From Planktothrix paucivesiculata PCC 9631 (GTDB lineage Bacteria > Cyanobacteriota > Cyanobacteriia > Cyanobacteriales > Microcoleaceae), in NCBI RefSeq assembly GCF_900009265.2, contig NZ_LR735018.1:62322-109242 (forward strand): 46,921 bases of DNA, in the 5' to 3' direction. Positions 1 through 8,363 of this stretch are shown piece by piece. The number at the start of each line of letters is the position of its first letter. Within the stretch, counting starts at the first letter, position 1. The notes under the pieces are model-generated. The model was not told the origin of the DNA and did not search any database. It saw nothing but the letters and a program-made list of their open reading frames with translations. A program made the translations under genes and the position numbers.

Positions 1-388
1 CAACTGTTGGTTTGGCAGTGGGTTCAACGCTGGGTTGCGGTGTTGGTTCAACTGTTGGTTTGGGAGTGGGTTCAACTATTGGTTTGGGAGTGGGTTCAAC
101 TATTGGTTTGGGAGTGGGTTCAACTGTTGGTTTGGGAGTGGGTTTAACTGTTGGTTTGGGAGTGGGTTCAACTGTTGGTTTGGGAGTGGGTTCAAAGCTG
201 GGTTGCGGTGTTGGTTCAACGCTGGGTTGCGGTGTTGGTTCAACGCTGGGTTGCGGTGTTGGTTCAACGCTGGGTTGCGGTGTTGGTTCAACTGTTGGTT
301 TGGGTGTTGGTTCAACTGTTGGTTTGGGTGTTGGTTCAACTGTTGGTTTGGGTGTCGGTTCAACTGTTGGTTTGGGTGTCGGTTCCGG
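1..388 (-). repeat. 24-bp tandem repeat coding for TVEPTPKP units
   Basis: About sixteen tandem copies of a 24-bp unit, in frame within the propeller gene. Two unit types alternate in blocks: one encodes TVEPTPKP and the other SVEPTPQP. Blocks of identical neighbours suggest recent slippage or unequal crossover. The array continues beyond the window edge. Confidence 0.95.
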
Positions 389-2158
389 TATCGCTGTAAC
401 ATTCAGTTGAAAATTGTCTTCAACCGTAGTATTACTATTATCTTTGGCGATAACTTTCAGGTTGATTATTCCCACATCTGAGTTAGCAGGTATGCCGGTA
501 AATTCTCCGGTGTTGGGGTCGAATGTTAACCAACTGGGGAGGGGTTGACCATCGGTTAGGGTGGCGCTATAGGTTAAACTATCTCCGAGATCAATATCTT
601 GGAAGTTATTGCTAATATTTAGACTGAAGTTGCTATTTTGATTAATGGTTTGGTCGGTGATGGGAGAATTTAAAATCGGGGTGTCGTTAACGGAGGTAAC
701 GCTGAATTGGGCCATGACGGGAGTGACAGACTCTAACCCGTCGTTGTCTTTAGCTACTACGGTAAAGGCATTTAGAGCTCCATTAGCATTGGCATCCGGT
801 GTCCAATAGGCGTTTTTCGTACCATCAATGATGTCGTTACTCCCTGCAACCCAAGCTGTGGCGGTGGCTGCATCACTCCCAATTTTTAATGTCCCACTAC
901 TCACCGCTTTAACCACAAAGGCAACTACTGTACCATCGCTATCCGCTTCGTCTCCCTGGGCAGTAAGTTGAGCAAAACTGAGTTCAACTTCCTTATCTTC
1001 ATCGGTGGTACCTACCGGGGCCGAAAAACTGCTGAGGGTTGGCGGAGTGAGGGTATTGCTATAAATTTTGCTGATGCGTTTATTGGCAACATTGTAGCCG
1101 GTGAGCAGAATATCCATATCCCCGTCCTTGTCAAAGTCGGCGGTTGCTACGTCACTGAGCCCAACAGCCTCTAGGGAAATGCTGGTGTTTTGGCTAAAAC
1201 CCCCACTGCCATTATTAATATAGAGTTGACTGATGGGCTTATTAGAACTATCCTGACCCGTGAGCAGAATATCGGTATAGCCGTCCTTGTCAAAGTCAGC
1301 CGTGGCTACGGAACCATTGTAAACAGGTGTGAGGGAAATATTGGTGTTTTGGCTAAAACCCCCACTGCCATTATTATTATAAATTTGGCTGATGGGTTTA
1401 TCGGCACTATCATAACCGGTGAGCAGAATATCGATATCCCCGTCGTTGTCAAAGTCGGTGGTAGCCACCGCACTCCGGTAAACGCCGGTCAGGGAAACGC
1501 TGGTATTGAGACTAAACCCCCCACTACGGTCGTTTTTATAGAGTTGACTGATGGGTTTATTAGAACTATTCTGACCCGTGACTAGAATATCGGTGTAGCC
1601 GTCGTTGTCGAAGTCGGCGGTAGCCACCGCACTATGATAAACACCCGTGAGGGAAATATTAGTGTTTTGGCTAAAACCCCCACTACCATTATTAATATAG
1701 ATTTGGCTGATGGGGTTATTAGAACTATTATGACCCGTGAGCAGAATATCGGGGCGGCCGTCGTTGTTAAAGTCGGCCGTAGCAACCGAACTCCGGTAAA
1801 CCCCGATCAGGGATATGTTGGTATTAAGACTAAAACCCCCACTGCCGTTATTGGTATAGATTTGACTAACAGGTTTATAAGCACTATCGTAGCCGGTGAG
1901 CAGAATATCAATATCGCCGTCCTGGTCGAAGTCAGTTGTCGCCACCGAACCCAGGTAAACCCCCGTGAAGGAAGCGTTGGTATTGAGACTAAAACCCCCA
2001 CTGCCATTATTGGTATAGATTTTACTGATGGGGTTACCCGAACTATCCTCCCCCGTCAGTAAAATATCGGTGTTGCCGTCTTTATCGAAGTCGGCGGTGG
2101 CTAACGCACTGTAATAAACAGCCGTCAGGTTGGTGGTTTCAGTAAAATTTAATGGCAT
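1..2158 (-). CDS. FG-GAP/VCBS beta-propeller surface protein with Thr/Pro repeat stalk (3' end off window)
   Basis: Read on the minus strand from the ATG at 2158, the frame stays open for 719 codons and leaves the window without a stop. Residues 1-375 are seven copies of a 53-residue repeat with core pattern DFDxDGxxDILLTG, the DxDxDGxxD calcium loop of FG-GAP/VCBS repeats; seven copies would close one integrin-like beta-propeller. Residues about 375-490 resemble a bacterial Ig/cadherin-like module, and about 490-585 a dystroglycan-type cadherin (CADG) module. From about 590 the protein is an 8-residue repeat, TVEPTPKP or SVEPTPQP, sixteen copies in view. There is no N-terminal signal peptide, as is common for large cyanobacterial surface proteins exported by type I secretion, so the signal may lie in the missing C-terminus. 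The start codon has only a weak ribosome site. It lies 71 bp downstream of the glycosyltransferase gene on the same strand. An extracellular or adhesive role is inference. Confidence 0.85.
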   Translation of the reverse strand, partial: MPLNFTETTNLTAVYYSALATADFDKDGNTDILLTGEDSSGNPISKIYTNNGSGGFSLNTNASFTGVYLGSVATTDFDQDGDIDILLTGYDSAYKPVSQIYTNNGSGGFSLNTNISLIGVYRSSVATADFNNDGRPDILLTGHNSSNNPISQIYINNGSGGFSQNTNISLTGVYHSAVATADFDNDGYTDILVTGQNSSNKPISQLYKNDRSGGFSLNTSVSLTGVYRSAVATTDFDNDGDIDILLTGYDSADKPISQIYNNNGSGGFSQNTNISLTPVYNGSVATADFDKDGYTDILLTGQDSSNKPISQLYINNGSGGFSQNTSISLEAVGLSDVATADFDKDGDMDILLTGYNVANKRISKIYSNTLTPPTLSSFSAPVGTTDEDKEVELSFAQLTAQGDEADSDGTVVAFVVKAVSSGTLKIGSDAATATAWVAGSNDIIDGTKNAYWTPDANANGALNAFTVVAKDNDGLESVTPVMAQFSVTSVNDTPILNSPITDQTINQNSNFSLNISNNFQDIDLGDSLTYSATLTDGQPLPSWLTFDPNTGEFTGIPANSDVGIINLKVIAKDNSNTTVEDNFQLNVTAIPEPTPKPTVEPTPKPTVEPTPKPTVEPTPKPTVEPTPQPSVEPTPQPSVEPTPQPSVEPTPQPSFEPTPKPTVEPTPKPTVKPTPKPTVEPTPKPIVEPTPKPIVEPTPKPTVEPTPQPSVEPTAKPTV

Positions 2159-2229
2159 CGTTGTTGCGTCCGTAGTAATGAATGAATTTAAAAGATGTCT
2201 GGGAAGAATGGTGGAAAGCGAATACCGGT

Positions 2230-5200
2230 TTAAGGGTTCGCCATTTGTCTAAATGCTGTTTCTAAATGTCCGACAAACCCAGACCCATCAAATAAAGGCA
2301 CACATCGAGGGTTTAAGCGTTGCCGTAGCCGTTGTAACTCCTGGGGATGGGATGCGGAGTCAATGGCTTTTTGTTCGTACTCCTCAACACTGTTACAAAT
2401 CATTTCTGTCATTCCGGCACTGGCACAAATACTGGCCCCCATCCGAGAGGCATGGGTCAAACCGACTTTGGTTAATACGGGCAACCCCGCCCACAGGGCT
2501 GCTATGGTGGTGGAAACCCCGTTATAAATCCAGGTATCTAAGGCTAAATCAGCGAGTTGCAAACGGGCTAAATATTCGGGATGGGGGATTTTGGGGGCGA
2601 AAATCAGTCTTTCGGCTGCAACTCCCATTTCTCCTGCACGACGACGCAGGTTTTGCATCGTATCTTCGAGGGCTAAAGATAACCACAAAACACTATCTTG
2701 GACTTGCCTTAAAATTGCCATCCAAACCGCAAATAAATCCAGTGTAATTTTATAGGAACGGTTAAAGCAAGCAAAGACAAAACTATTTTCGGGTAGCCCA
2801 ACTTGAGTCCGAGTGAATTGTTGCTCGGAAATCTCCATGGGGGAACAGATAAATTGATGGGGCAAATAGATGATTTTCTCGCTATAATATGGGGCTAACT
2901 CTGGCGGTACAAGCCATTCATCTGTTAGCAAGTAGGGGATAAAATTCGCCCCCATAGTTTGAGGATATCCTAGAAAACTTGCTTGTATGGGAGCGGGTTG
3001 ATAGGCAAATATTTCGGGTTTACTATAACTCGTATACCCGGCTAAATCGATTAAAATGTCAATACCATCGGCGTTAATTTGCCCGGCGGCATTCATAGCA
3101 GATAGTTGGGAAATATCTCGAAATTTGTCACAGCCTTTTTTAATCGTTTTTGTGACTTCATCCTCAATATTTAATAGGTGATATCCAAAGATCTCAAATT
3201 GTTCTCGGTTGTGGTTTTTAAACACTTGAGAAATTAACCGTCCGACGGCGTGTTCTCGAAAGTCACAAGAGACATAACCGACTCGCAATTTATCGGTTTT
3301 TTCGGGATAAACAAATTGTGATTTTTTCGGGATAATAGATTTTTTGATCCCATCGGCGTGTTTCTGAGCTACTGCTAGGGAAAGTTCTGGAGGTATGGGT
3401 AGGGCATTTAACTGAAAGGGCGCGAGGGTAAAACTCTGGTTGTCTTTCAGAATAGATTTAGCTGTAAAATTAATTAATTTGTTGACAAAATCATCATAGT
3501 TTTCCCAGTCGCAAAGATTGAGTTTAATTAAGCCGATATGAAAATCTACATATTCGGATTTGGGGTTGATTTTTTGCACTCGCTCATAGGCAAGTTGGGC
3601 GAGATTAAATTGTTCCTGAAATTCCCAAATTCGCCCTAATTGAAAATAGGCATCGCCATAGTCCGGTTGATGTTTGGCTACGGTTTTAAATAGCTGAACT
3701 GCTTCGTCTAATTTTGCCTGTTGTTTGTACAATAAGCCTAAATTATATAGGGCTGGAACGAATTGAGGTTGCAGTTCCAGGGCACGAACTAATCCGGTTT
3801 CTGCTTGTTTTAATTCTCCTTTAATTAGATAAATTGAGGCTAAATTTGTTAGGGTTTGGGGTAGGTTGGGATTGATGTTGAGAACTTTTTGATAACAAGT
3901 TATAGCTGCCTCTAACTGATTTTGCTGTTGGAGTAAAGTTCCTAAGTTATTATGGGCGGGAATATATTTGGGGTCGGCTGCTAGGGCTTTTTGAAAATAG
4001 GCGATCGCTTGTTCAATTTCCCCTTGTTTCTTATGCTCTTGACCTTGATTAAAATAAGCAGTAGCTTGATTTTTATGGGGAGGATTTTGATGAGAAAAAT
4101 TGAGTTCGTTTTGTTTGAGTTCTATAGGTTTATTGCATTGAATATAAATCCAGGCGATCGCTTCACTTAATTTTCCGTCTTCTCGCCAGTTCACAGAGCG
4201 AAATAATTTAAAAAATAAGGGTAAATCATATCTAATTTTATCGGTTATTTGGATAGGATAATTAATATAAGTATTAGGGAGTTTTTCCCATCCACCAATT
4301 GTTACGTATTGAGCAATATTTCCGGTTTTAAATCCCAAGGAGATCGGACATCTAACTTGAGGAAGAATAGCCACATCATAGAGTTCTGTGGCTTCGTTAT
4401 CCATATCTAGCCACTCGATAATATCCCCCGTATTTAAGTTAATTATCAGGATGCCACAACGAGCTTGGGCGTGTTTTTGTTTAAGTCTTTCTGCAATTAA
4501 TAAACCCGAAAAATGATAGTCTCTAGGTTGGGATAGACCCACAACCGCAAAATCACCGACAAAACCCAATCCTCGGGCGTAACCCGGACAAAAGGTGAGG
4601 GGGACAAATTCACCCTTTTGAATATAGCCAAAATCCCCTGTACCCGAATTGAGTATCCACAATTTACCTCGATACCATCGCGGTGAGTGGGGCATGGATA
4701 AACCACTGGCAATGATTTCATCCGTTTGGATATCAATTACCACTCCGCCCTGAGTCCGTTGATGTCTCCAACCCGATGCCACATCAGAGCGACTAATCGC
4801 TGTAACATAGCGGGGAACCCCATTAACGGCCGCTAACCCATTCAAATGACAGCGATCTTCCGGGGCGAGTTTGCTGATAAAGGGCGGTTTCCAGATGGGG
4901 GCAAAACTGTGTTGGGGATGGAGGGTGGCTAAACAGCTATACTCGGTATTAACAAAAACCAGATTACCCAGATCGTCCGCTACTAGATCATGAATATCTA
5001 AATCTCCGGTTGTGTGAGCCACCCGAGGAACATAAAGTCGATCATATTTCTCCTGTAAAAGTTCTCCATTTTCCAGAACATTTTCAAACCGCCAAATCTG
5101 ATAGCGGGTGGCCAGGTAAAAACGTTCTGCGGTTGTATACAGTCCCATCGGCCGCTCCAATTCCCAGACCGGGGTGCAGATCTCGCCGTTGGGCTGAACT

Positions 5201-5325
5201 CCGATCAAACAGAGACGATTGGTTTGGTAGGTCGTCAACGCTAAACTAACCTGGTGTTGCTGTAACCACTCCACGAAATGGCGAGAGTAAGGTAGAGTAA
5301 GAGTTTTAGTTTTAGTGTCGGTCAT
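2230..5325 (-). CDS. TIGR03032 domain - TPR - SPINDLY-type O-GlcNAc transferase-like protein
   Basis: This is a 1031-aa, three-part protein. Residues 1-400 resemble the TIGR03032/DUF4915 family of unknown function, which looks beta-propeller-like. Residues 420-590 hold about five TPR units (for example [20 protein letters not shown]). Residues 600-1031 match the C-terminal catalytic region of SPINDLY/OGT glycosyltransferases (GT41), with [16 protein letters not shown], the IDLAGYT loop, [17 protein letters not shown] and [10 protein letters not shown] followed by ASRMGAS. GT41 enzymes transfer a sugar from a nucleotide sugar to Ser/Thr of proteins, with the TPRs selecting the substrate. An oddity is that the usual NGHTT...D segment reads NGVSTTIAA here, losing a His and an Asp that contact the nucleotide in human OGT. 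The gene heads a probable two-gene unit with the Thr-rich repeat protein downstream. Cytoplasmic protein glycosylation is the likely role; donor and target are unknown. Confidence 0.8.
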   Translation of the reverse strand: MTDTKTKTLTLPYSRHFVEWLQQHQVSLALTTYQTNRLCLIGVQPNGEICTPVWELERPMGLYTTAERFYLATRYQIWRFENVLENGELLQEKYDRLYVPRVAHTTGDLDIHDLVADDLGNLVFVNTEYSCLATLHPQHSFAPIWKPPFISKLAPEDRCHLNGLAAVNGVPRYVTAISRSDVASGWRHQRTQGGVVIDIQTDEIIASGLSMPHSPRWYRGKLWILNSGTGDFGYIQKGEFVPLTFCPGYARGLGFVGDFAVVGLSQPRDYHFSGLLIAERLKQKHAQARCGILIINLNTGDIIEWLDMDNEATELYDVAILPQVRCPISLGFKTGNIAQYVTIGGWEKLPNTYINYPIQITDKIRYDLPLFFKLFRSVNWREDGKLSEAIAWIYIQCNKPIELKQNELNFSHQNPPHKNQATAYFNQGQEHKKQGEIEQAIAYFQKALAADPKYIPAHNNLGTLLQQQNQLEAAITCYQKVLNINPNLPQTLTNLASIYLIKGELKQAETGLVRALELQPQFVPALYNLGLLYKQQAKLDEAVQLFKTVAKHQPDYGDAYFQLGRIWEFQEQFNLAQLAYERVQKINPKSEYVDFHIGLIKLNLCDWENYDDFVNKLINFTAKSILKDNQSFTLAPFQLNALPIPPELSLAVAQKHADGIKKSIIPKKSQFVYPEKTDKLRVGYVSCDFREHAVGRLISQVFKNHNREQFEIFGYHLLNIEDEVTKTIKKGCDKFRDISQLSAMNAAGQINADGIDILIDLAGYTSYSKPEIFAYQPAPIQASFLGYPQTMGANFIPYLLTDEWLVPPELAPYYSEKIIYLPHQFICSPMEISEQQFTRTQVGLPENSFVFACFNRSYKITLDLFAVWMAILRQVQDSVLWLSLALEDTMQNLRRRAGEMGVAAERLIFAPKIPHPEYLARLQLADLALDTWIYNGVSTTIAALWAGLPVLTKVGLTHASRMGASICASAGMTEMICNSVEEYEQKAIDSASHPQELQRLRQRLNPRCVPLFDGSGFVGHLETAFRQMANP

Positions 5326-5724
5326 TTTTTTAGGTCGGAGAATAGCCTCTTGCAGACTTACTCCGATGCTATAAATTTGTTTTCATGTCACCCTGTAGAG
5401 AAAATAGATATAATCTCCTCTATATAGTATTCGTAACACTAAATCTTGATTTTAAAGAAGGGTGATAGTACGGATCTTTACACAATCTTTACGCAGGACT
5501 TGGGGGTTGCTTTAAATATCTGCCCCTATTAACAAAACCCCTACTCACAAAAGGGATAAAAGTTTACTGCCGCCTGAATAATTCTTCTCTGGGTTTTTGC
5601 ACCTTTGGGTTTCCTGCAAAAATTCTCCCTACTTGAAAAAATTAAAAACGGCTATACACGACCTGAAATTGCTATAATAAATTACTCTGAACTTAATCCT
5701 ATTCGGCTGGTTGATTACGGGTAA
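5326..5724. promoter_or_regulatory. Divergent intergenic region between glycosyltransferase and ribonuclease Z genes
   Basis: About 400 bp without a credible gene, separating two divergent genes, so it should hold both promoters. A TATAAT hexamer at 5673-5678, about 47 bp before the ribonuclease Z start, is a possible -10 element, but no good -35 sits 17 bp upstream. I see no operator, riboswitch or terminator. Confidence 0.3.
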
Positions 5725-6663
5725 ATGCAGATTACTTTTTTAGGGACTAGCTCTGGGGTTCCGACGCGATCGCGTAATGTTTCTAGTATTGCTCTGCGTC
5801 TACCGCAACGGGCAGAAATTTGGCTGTTTGACTGTGGAGAGGGGACGCAGCATCAATTCCTCCGCAGTGATTTAAAAATTAGTCAAATTAGTCGAATTTT
5901 TGTCACCCATCTACACGGCGATCATATTTTCGGGTTAATGGGGTTATTGGCTAGTTGCGGGCTGGCGGGAAATCCCAAGCGGATCGATATTTATGGGCCG
6001 TCGGGACTATCGGAATATTTACAGGGCTGTGTACGGTATTCCCAAACCCATTTTTCTTACCCGGTTAAAGTCCATACCATTCAACCGGGAATCATTTTTG
6101 AAGATGAAGAATATCAGGTGGTTTGTGGGCCTTTGAAGCACCGAGTCCCCGCCTTTGGTTATCGGATGATTGAAAAGGATAAACCGGGACGCTTTGATGT
6201 GGAAACGGCCCAAAAATTAGGGATTCCCCCCGGGCCAATTTATGCCCAACTCAAACAGGGACAGACTGTAACCCTCGCCGATGGTCGGATAATTCGGGGC
6301 GCGGAATTATGTGGCGAAGCCCAAGTCGGTCGCAAATTTGTCTATTGTACCGATACGGTATTTTGTGATGGGGCGGTAGAATTAGCGCAAAATGCGGATG
6401 TTTTGGTTCATGAAGCCACCTTTGCCCATCAAGATTCAGAAATGGCTTTTCAAAGATTACATTCAACCTCCACTATGGCGGCCCAAGTTGCACTAACGGC
6501 GGAAGTTAAACAGTTAATTATGACCCATTTTAGCCCCCGTTATGCCCCAGGTAATTCAATTGTTTTGGAGGATTTATTAACAGAAGCCCGAGCTATTTTT
6601 CCCCAGACAGATATGGCCTATGATTTCTTTACCTATACCATTCCTCGTCGTTCTTCCCCCTAG
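5725..6663 (+). CDS. rnz: Ribonuclease Z (tRNA 3' endonuclease)
   Basis: A 312-aa protein of the metallo-beta-lactamase fold. The N-terminus [14 protein letters not shown] and the zinc motif THLHGDH (His62, His64, Asp66, His67) are those of bacterial RNase Z/ElaC, and later ligands are visible in [13 protein letters not shown] and MTHFSPRY. It cuts precursor tRNAs just 3' of the discriminator base, removing the trailer before CCA addition, in the cytoplasm. Length fits the short (ElaC-type) family. The ATG at 5725 is the only sensible start because the conserved [10 protein letters not shown] begins there; the upstream ribosome site is weak. The gene converges on the PP2C gene and is followed at once by a small hairpin at 6669-6682. 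Confidence 0.95.
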   Translation: MQITFLGTSSGVPTRSRNVSSIALRLPQRAEIWLFDCGEGTQHQFLRSDLKISQISRIFVTHLHGDHIFGLMGLLASCGLAGNPKRIDIYGPSGLSEYLQGCVRYSQTHFSYPVKVHTIQPGIIFEDEEYQVVCGPLKHRVPAFGYRMIEKDKPGRFDVETAQKLGIPPGPIYAQLKQGQTVTLADGRIIRGAELCGEAQVGRKFVYCTDTVFCDGAVELAQNADVLVHEATFAHQDSEMAFQRLHSTSTMAAQVALTAEVKQLIMTHFSPRYAPGNSIVLEDLLTEARAIFPQTDMAYDFFTYTIPRRSSP

Positions 6664-6668
6664 TAGTA

Positions 6669-6682
6669 AGCCCTTTAGGGCT
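6669..6682. terminator. Hairpin AGCCCT-TT-AGGGCT between convergent genes
   Basis: A perfect 6-bp stem with a 2-nt loop lies 6 bp after the ribonuclease Z stop, in the spacer shared with the convergent PP2C gene. No strong U-run follows, so termination is plausible but unproven. The core AGCCCT/AGGGCT resembles hairpins seen at 8335 and 29335. Confidence 0.4.
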
Positions 6683-6743
6683 CTCTTAAATTCCCCTGAT
6701 TTTATTAAATGAGTCCTAAATAACTCACTACCATAACTAATAG

Positions 6744-7514
6744 TTAGGGGTTGAAACTGGCAAGAATTAAGGTTAGATCGTCATCGGTTCTTTCTGTTAC
6801 CCGGGGCGATCGCAAAAACCCAATTAACTGTTCCTGAGCGTCGATTTCATCGGTGATAGTTTCTACGAATTTAAACAGAGGAGAAAAGAAGGGATGATGG
6901 GGTTTTCCTTCTGGCATTTTTAACGCTAACATTTGTAAGCCATCGGAAAAAGCCGCTAAATATTTCGGTTGTCCTGACCAGAGATTAATTTGCGCGGTTT
7001 CTAAGGCATTTGGAGAAATTAAAAATATCGTTTCATTTAGATATTCTCCACTAGCGGGAATAGTTAACTCCTGAATATTTCCCGTTTTATCTTCTACAAC
7101 TATTGCCCCATCTCCGACTTGAGCAACGGCGACTAATTCCGGTGTAGCTATCCCTAGAATTAAAGTGGTTGCTAACTCCCTAAGTTCGGTTTCTTGGGTG
7201 ACAGATTCGGTTTGAATAGCACTTAAAGCCTGATTTAAAGCCTCCTTTAAATAATCTTCCCAAACAATATTTTTAACATTGATATCAACAGAATTAATTT
7301 GTTTTTCCAGAGTAAATAAGGCTATTTTAACCGCAATATTTGCCCCTAAATCCGCTAATTTTGCCGAACCTGCCCCATCAGCTACGGCAAAGATTAGACA
7401 AGAATCCGATAGGTGTTTATAACCCTGGGCATCCTGACAGGGTAGATTTTGTTTTTCGTGACTTTTTCCAGTTACTGATGCAGAAACAACTTGCCAATGA
7501 TCAATTGAATTCAT
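6744..7514 (-). CDS. PP2C-family protein phosphatase
   Basis: A 256-aa single-domain PP2C (PP2C_2-type) phosphatase. The metal-binding acidic residues of the family are present: Asp28 in PCQDAQ, Asp46 in VADGAGS, Asp191 in SDGLQ and the DDDLTLI segment at 244-250. GDGAIV at 134-139 is the usual central strand. PP2C enzymes remove phosphate from Ser/Thr using Mn/Mg. There is no membrane segment, so it should be cytoplasmic. The gene starts 51 bp downstream of the vWA gene on the same strand, probably as one transcript. That pairing is characteristic of the TerY-P set (vWA, PP2C and kinase), but no kinase is present in this window. The regulated phosphoprotein is unknown. Confidence 0.85.
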   Translation of the reverse strand: MNSIDHWQVVSASVTGKSHEKQNLPCQDAQGYKHLSDSCLIFAVADGAGSAKLADLGANIAVKIALFTLEKQINSVDINVKNIVWEDYLKEALNQALSAIQTESVTQETELRELATTLILGIATPELVAVAQVGDGAIVVEDKTGNIQELTIPASGEYLNETIFLISPNALETAQINLWSGQPKYLAAFSDGLQMLALKMPEGKPHHPFFSPLFKFVETITDEIDAQEQLIGFLRSPRVTERTDDDLTLILASFNP

Positions 7515-7565
7515 TATAATTTTATATAGTTTAAAGACTGATGGAAAACGGCTATGGATTTATCC

Positions 7566-8228
7566 TTAAACACTCCCCCATCCCGGTGGCGGTAAAGCCA
7601 CTTGTTCATCAACTTTAGAATGGGAAACCGTTTGCATACTGGTCGATAACCAAATAAACATTTCTCGAAAGTCTAAACCCCGCAGTTTTAACGGCGTTCT
7701 CTGGACAATTTGAGCTAATCGATTCAGATTTGCTCCTTCAACTCCAACGGCAAAAAATGCCACCTGTTTTTTAAATTCTTCCTCTTGAATTCGTCGAGTT
7801 GCTTCTTCTGTCACCCGGTCAGATTCTCCCTGGGGTTCACCATCGGTAATCATAAACACCCAAGGACGATAATAGGTAATTCCATTATTTCGATATTCTA
7901 ATTTTCTCGCCGCCACTAAATCCAGAGATTGGTTAATAGCAGTTCCCATAAAAGTTTGACCCTGGGCGGTTAATAAAGGCGGTTCAAACTGATCGGCCGT
8001 GACGAAATCCTGTAAAATTTTAACTTGATTATCAAAGGAAATAATCGCCACTTCTACCCGTTTTTTAGCGAGTTCATCCCGAATTAAATCATTTCTAAAC
8101 GCCATTAGTCCATCATTTAAAGCGTCAATGGGAACTCCTTGCATGGATGCAGAAGTATCCAACAACAACACACAAGGACAGCGAGGTTCAGGATTTTCTG
8201 CAAATTCAACGGCTTCGTCTAATCTCAT
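7566..8228 (-). CDS. TerY-like von Willebrand factor A domain protein
   Basis: A 220-aa protein that is essentially one vWA domain. The metal-ion-dependent adhesion site is complete: DTSAS (Asp24, Ser26, Ser28), Thr96 in FMGTAIN and Asp129 in MITDGEP. The start MRLDEAVEFAENPEPRCPCVLLLD matches the TerY-like intracellular vWA family, which serves as a metal-dependent protein-binding module. There is no signal peptide. It lies directly upstream of the PP2C gene (51-bp gap), which supports a shared signalling role. Function beyond protein binding is not known from the sequence. A hairpin at 8300-8343 separates it from the oxidoreductase gene further upstream, suggesting an independent transcript. 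Confidence 0.85.
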   Translation of the reverse strand: MRLDEAVEFAENPEPRCPCVLLLDTSASMQGVPIDALNDGLMAFRNDLIRDELAKKRVEVAIISFDNQVKILQDFVTADQFEPPLLTAQGQTFMGTAINQSLDLVAARKLEYRNNGITYYRPWVFMITDGEPQGESDRVTEEATRRIQEEEFKKQVAFFAVGVEGANLNRLAQIVQRTPLKLRGLDFREMFIWLSTSMQTVSHSKVDEQVALPPPGWGSV

Positions 8229-8299
8229 GATTCTGCTCGGTTCTACTGATAATTATTAAGATATTCACTATTATATCCTAATCATTGTCTTAAAATTCG

Positions 8300-8343
8300 T
8301 TGTTGGGCGATCGCCCAAGAATCTAGGGGCTAAAGCCCAACAA
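8300..8343. repeat. Inverted repeat TTGTTGGGC...GCCCAACAA with HIP1 inside
   Basis: A perfect 9-bp inverted repeat (8300-8308 and 8335-8343) encloses a 12-bp extended HIP1 palindrome (GGGCGATCGCCC) and a second small hairpin GGGCTAAAGCCC. It sits between the FAD oxidoreductase stop and the vWA start, both on the minus strand, and may end transcription of the former. There is no clear U-run. Confidence 0.55.
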
Positions 8344-8363
8344 CAGGGAGGGTTTTATATTGA

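Noticed and set aside
12-410. Plus-strand Gly-rich frames ([11 protein letters not shown]) in the left-edge repeat
   Set aside because: They are the antisense reading of the TVEPTPKP array; the minus-strand frame is continuous with the propeller protein over 719 codons.
968-2062. Several plus-strand frames with repeated [17 protein letters not shown] patterns
   Set aside because: They are shadows of the repeated propeller blades on the minus strand; each is broken by stops, whereas the minus frame is open.
5480-5520. ACGCAGGACTT near 5493 as another end of the IS701-like element
   Set aside because: The order of bases differs from the true end (CAGGACTTACGCA), and no partner repeat is nearby.
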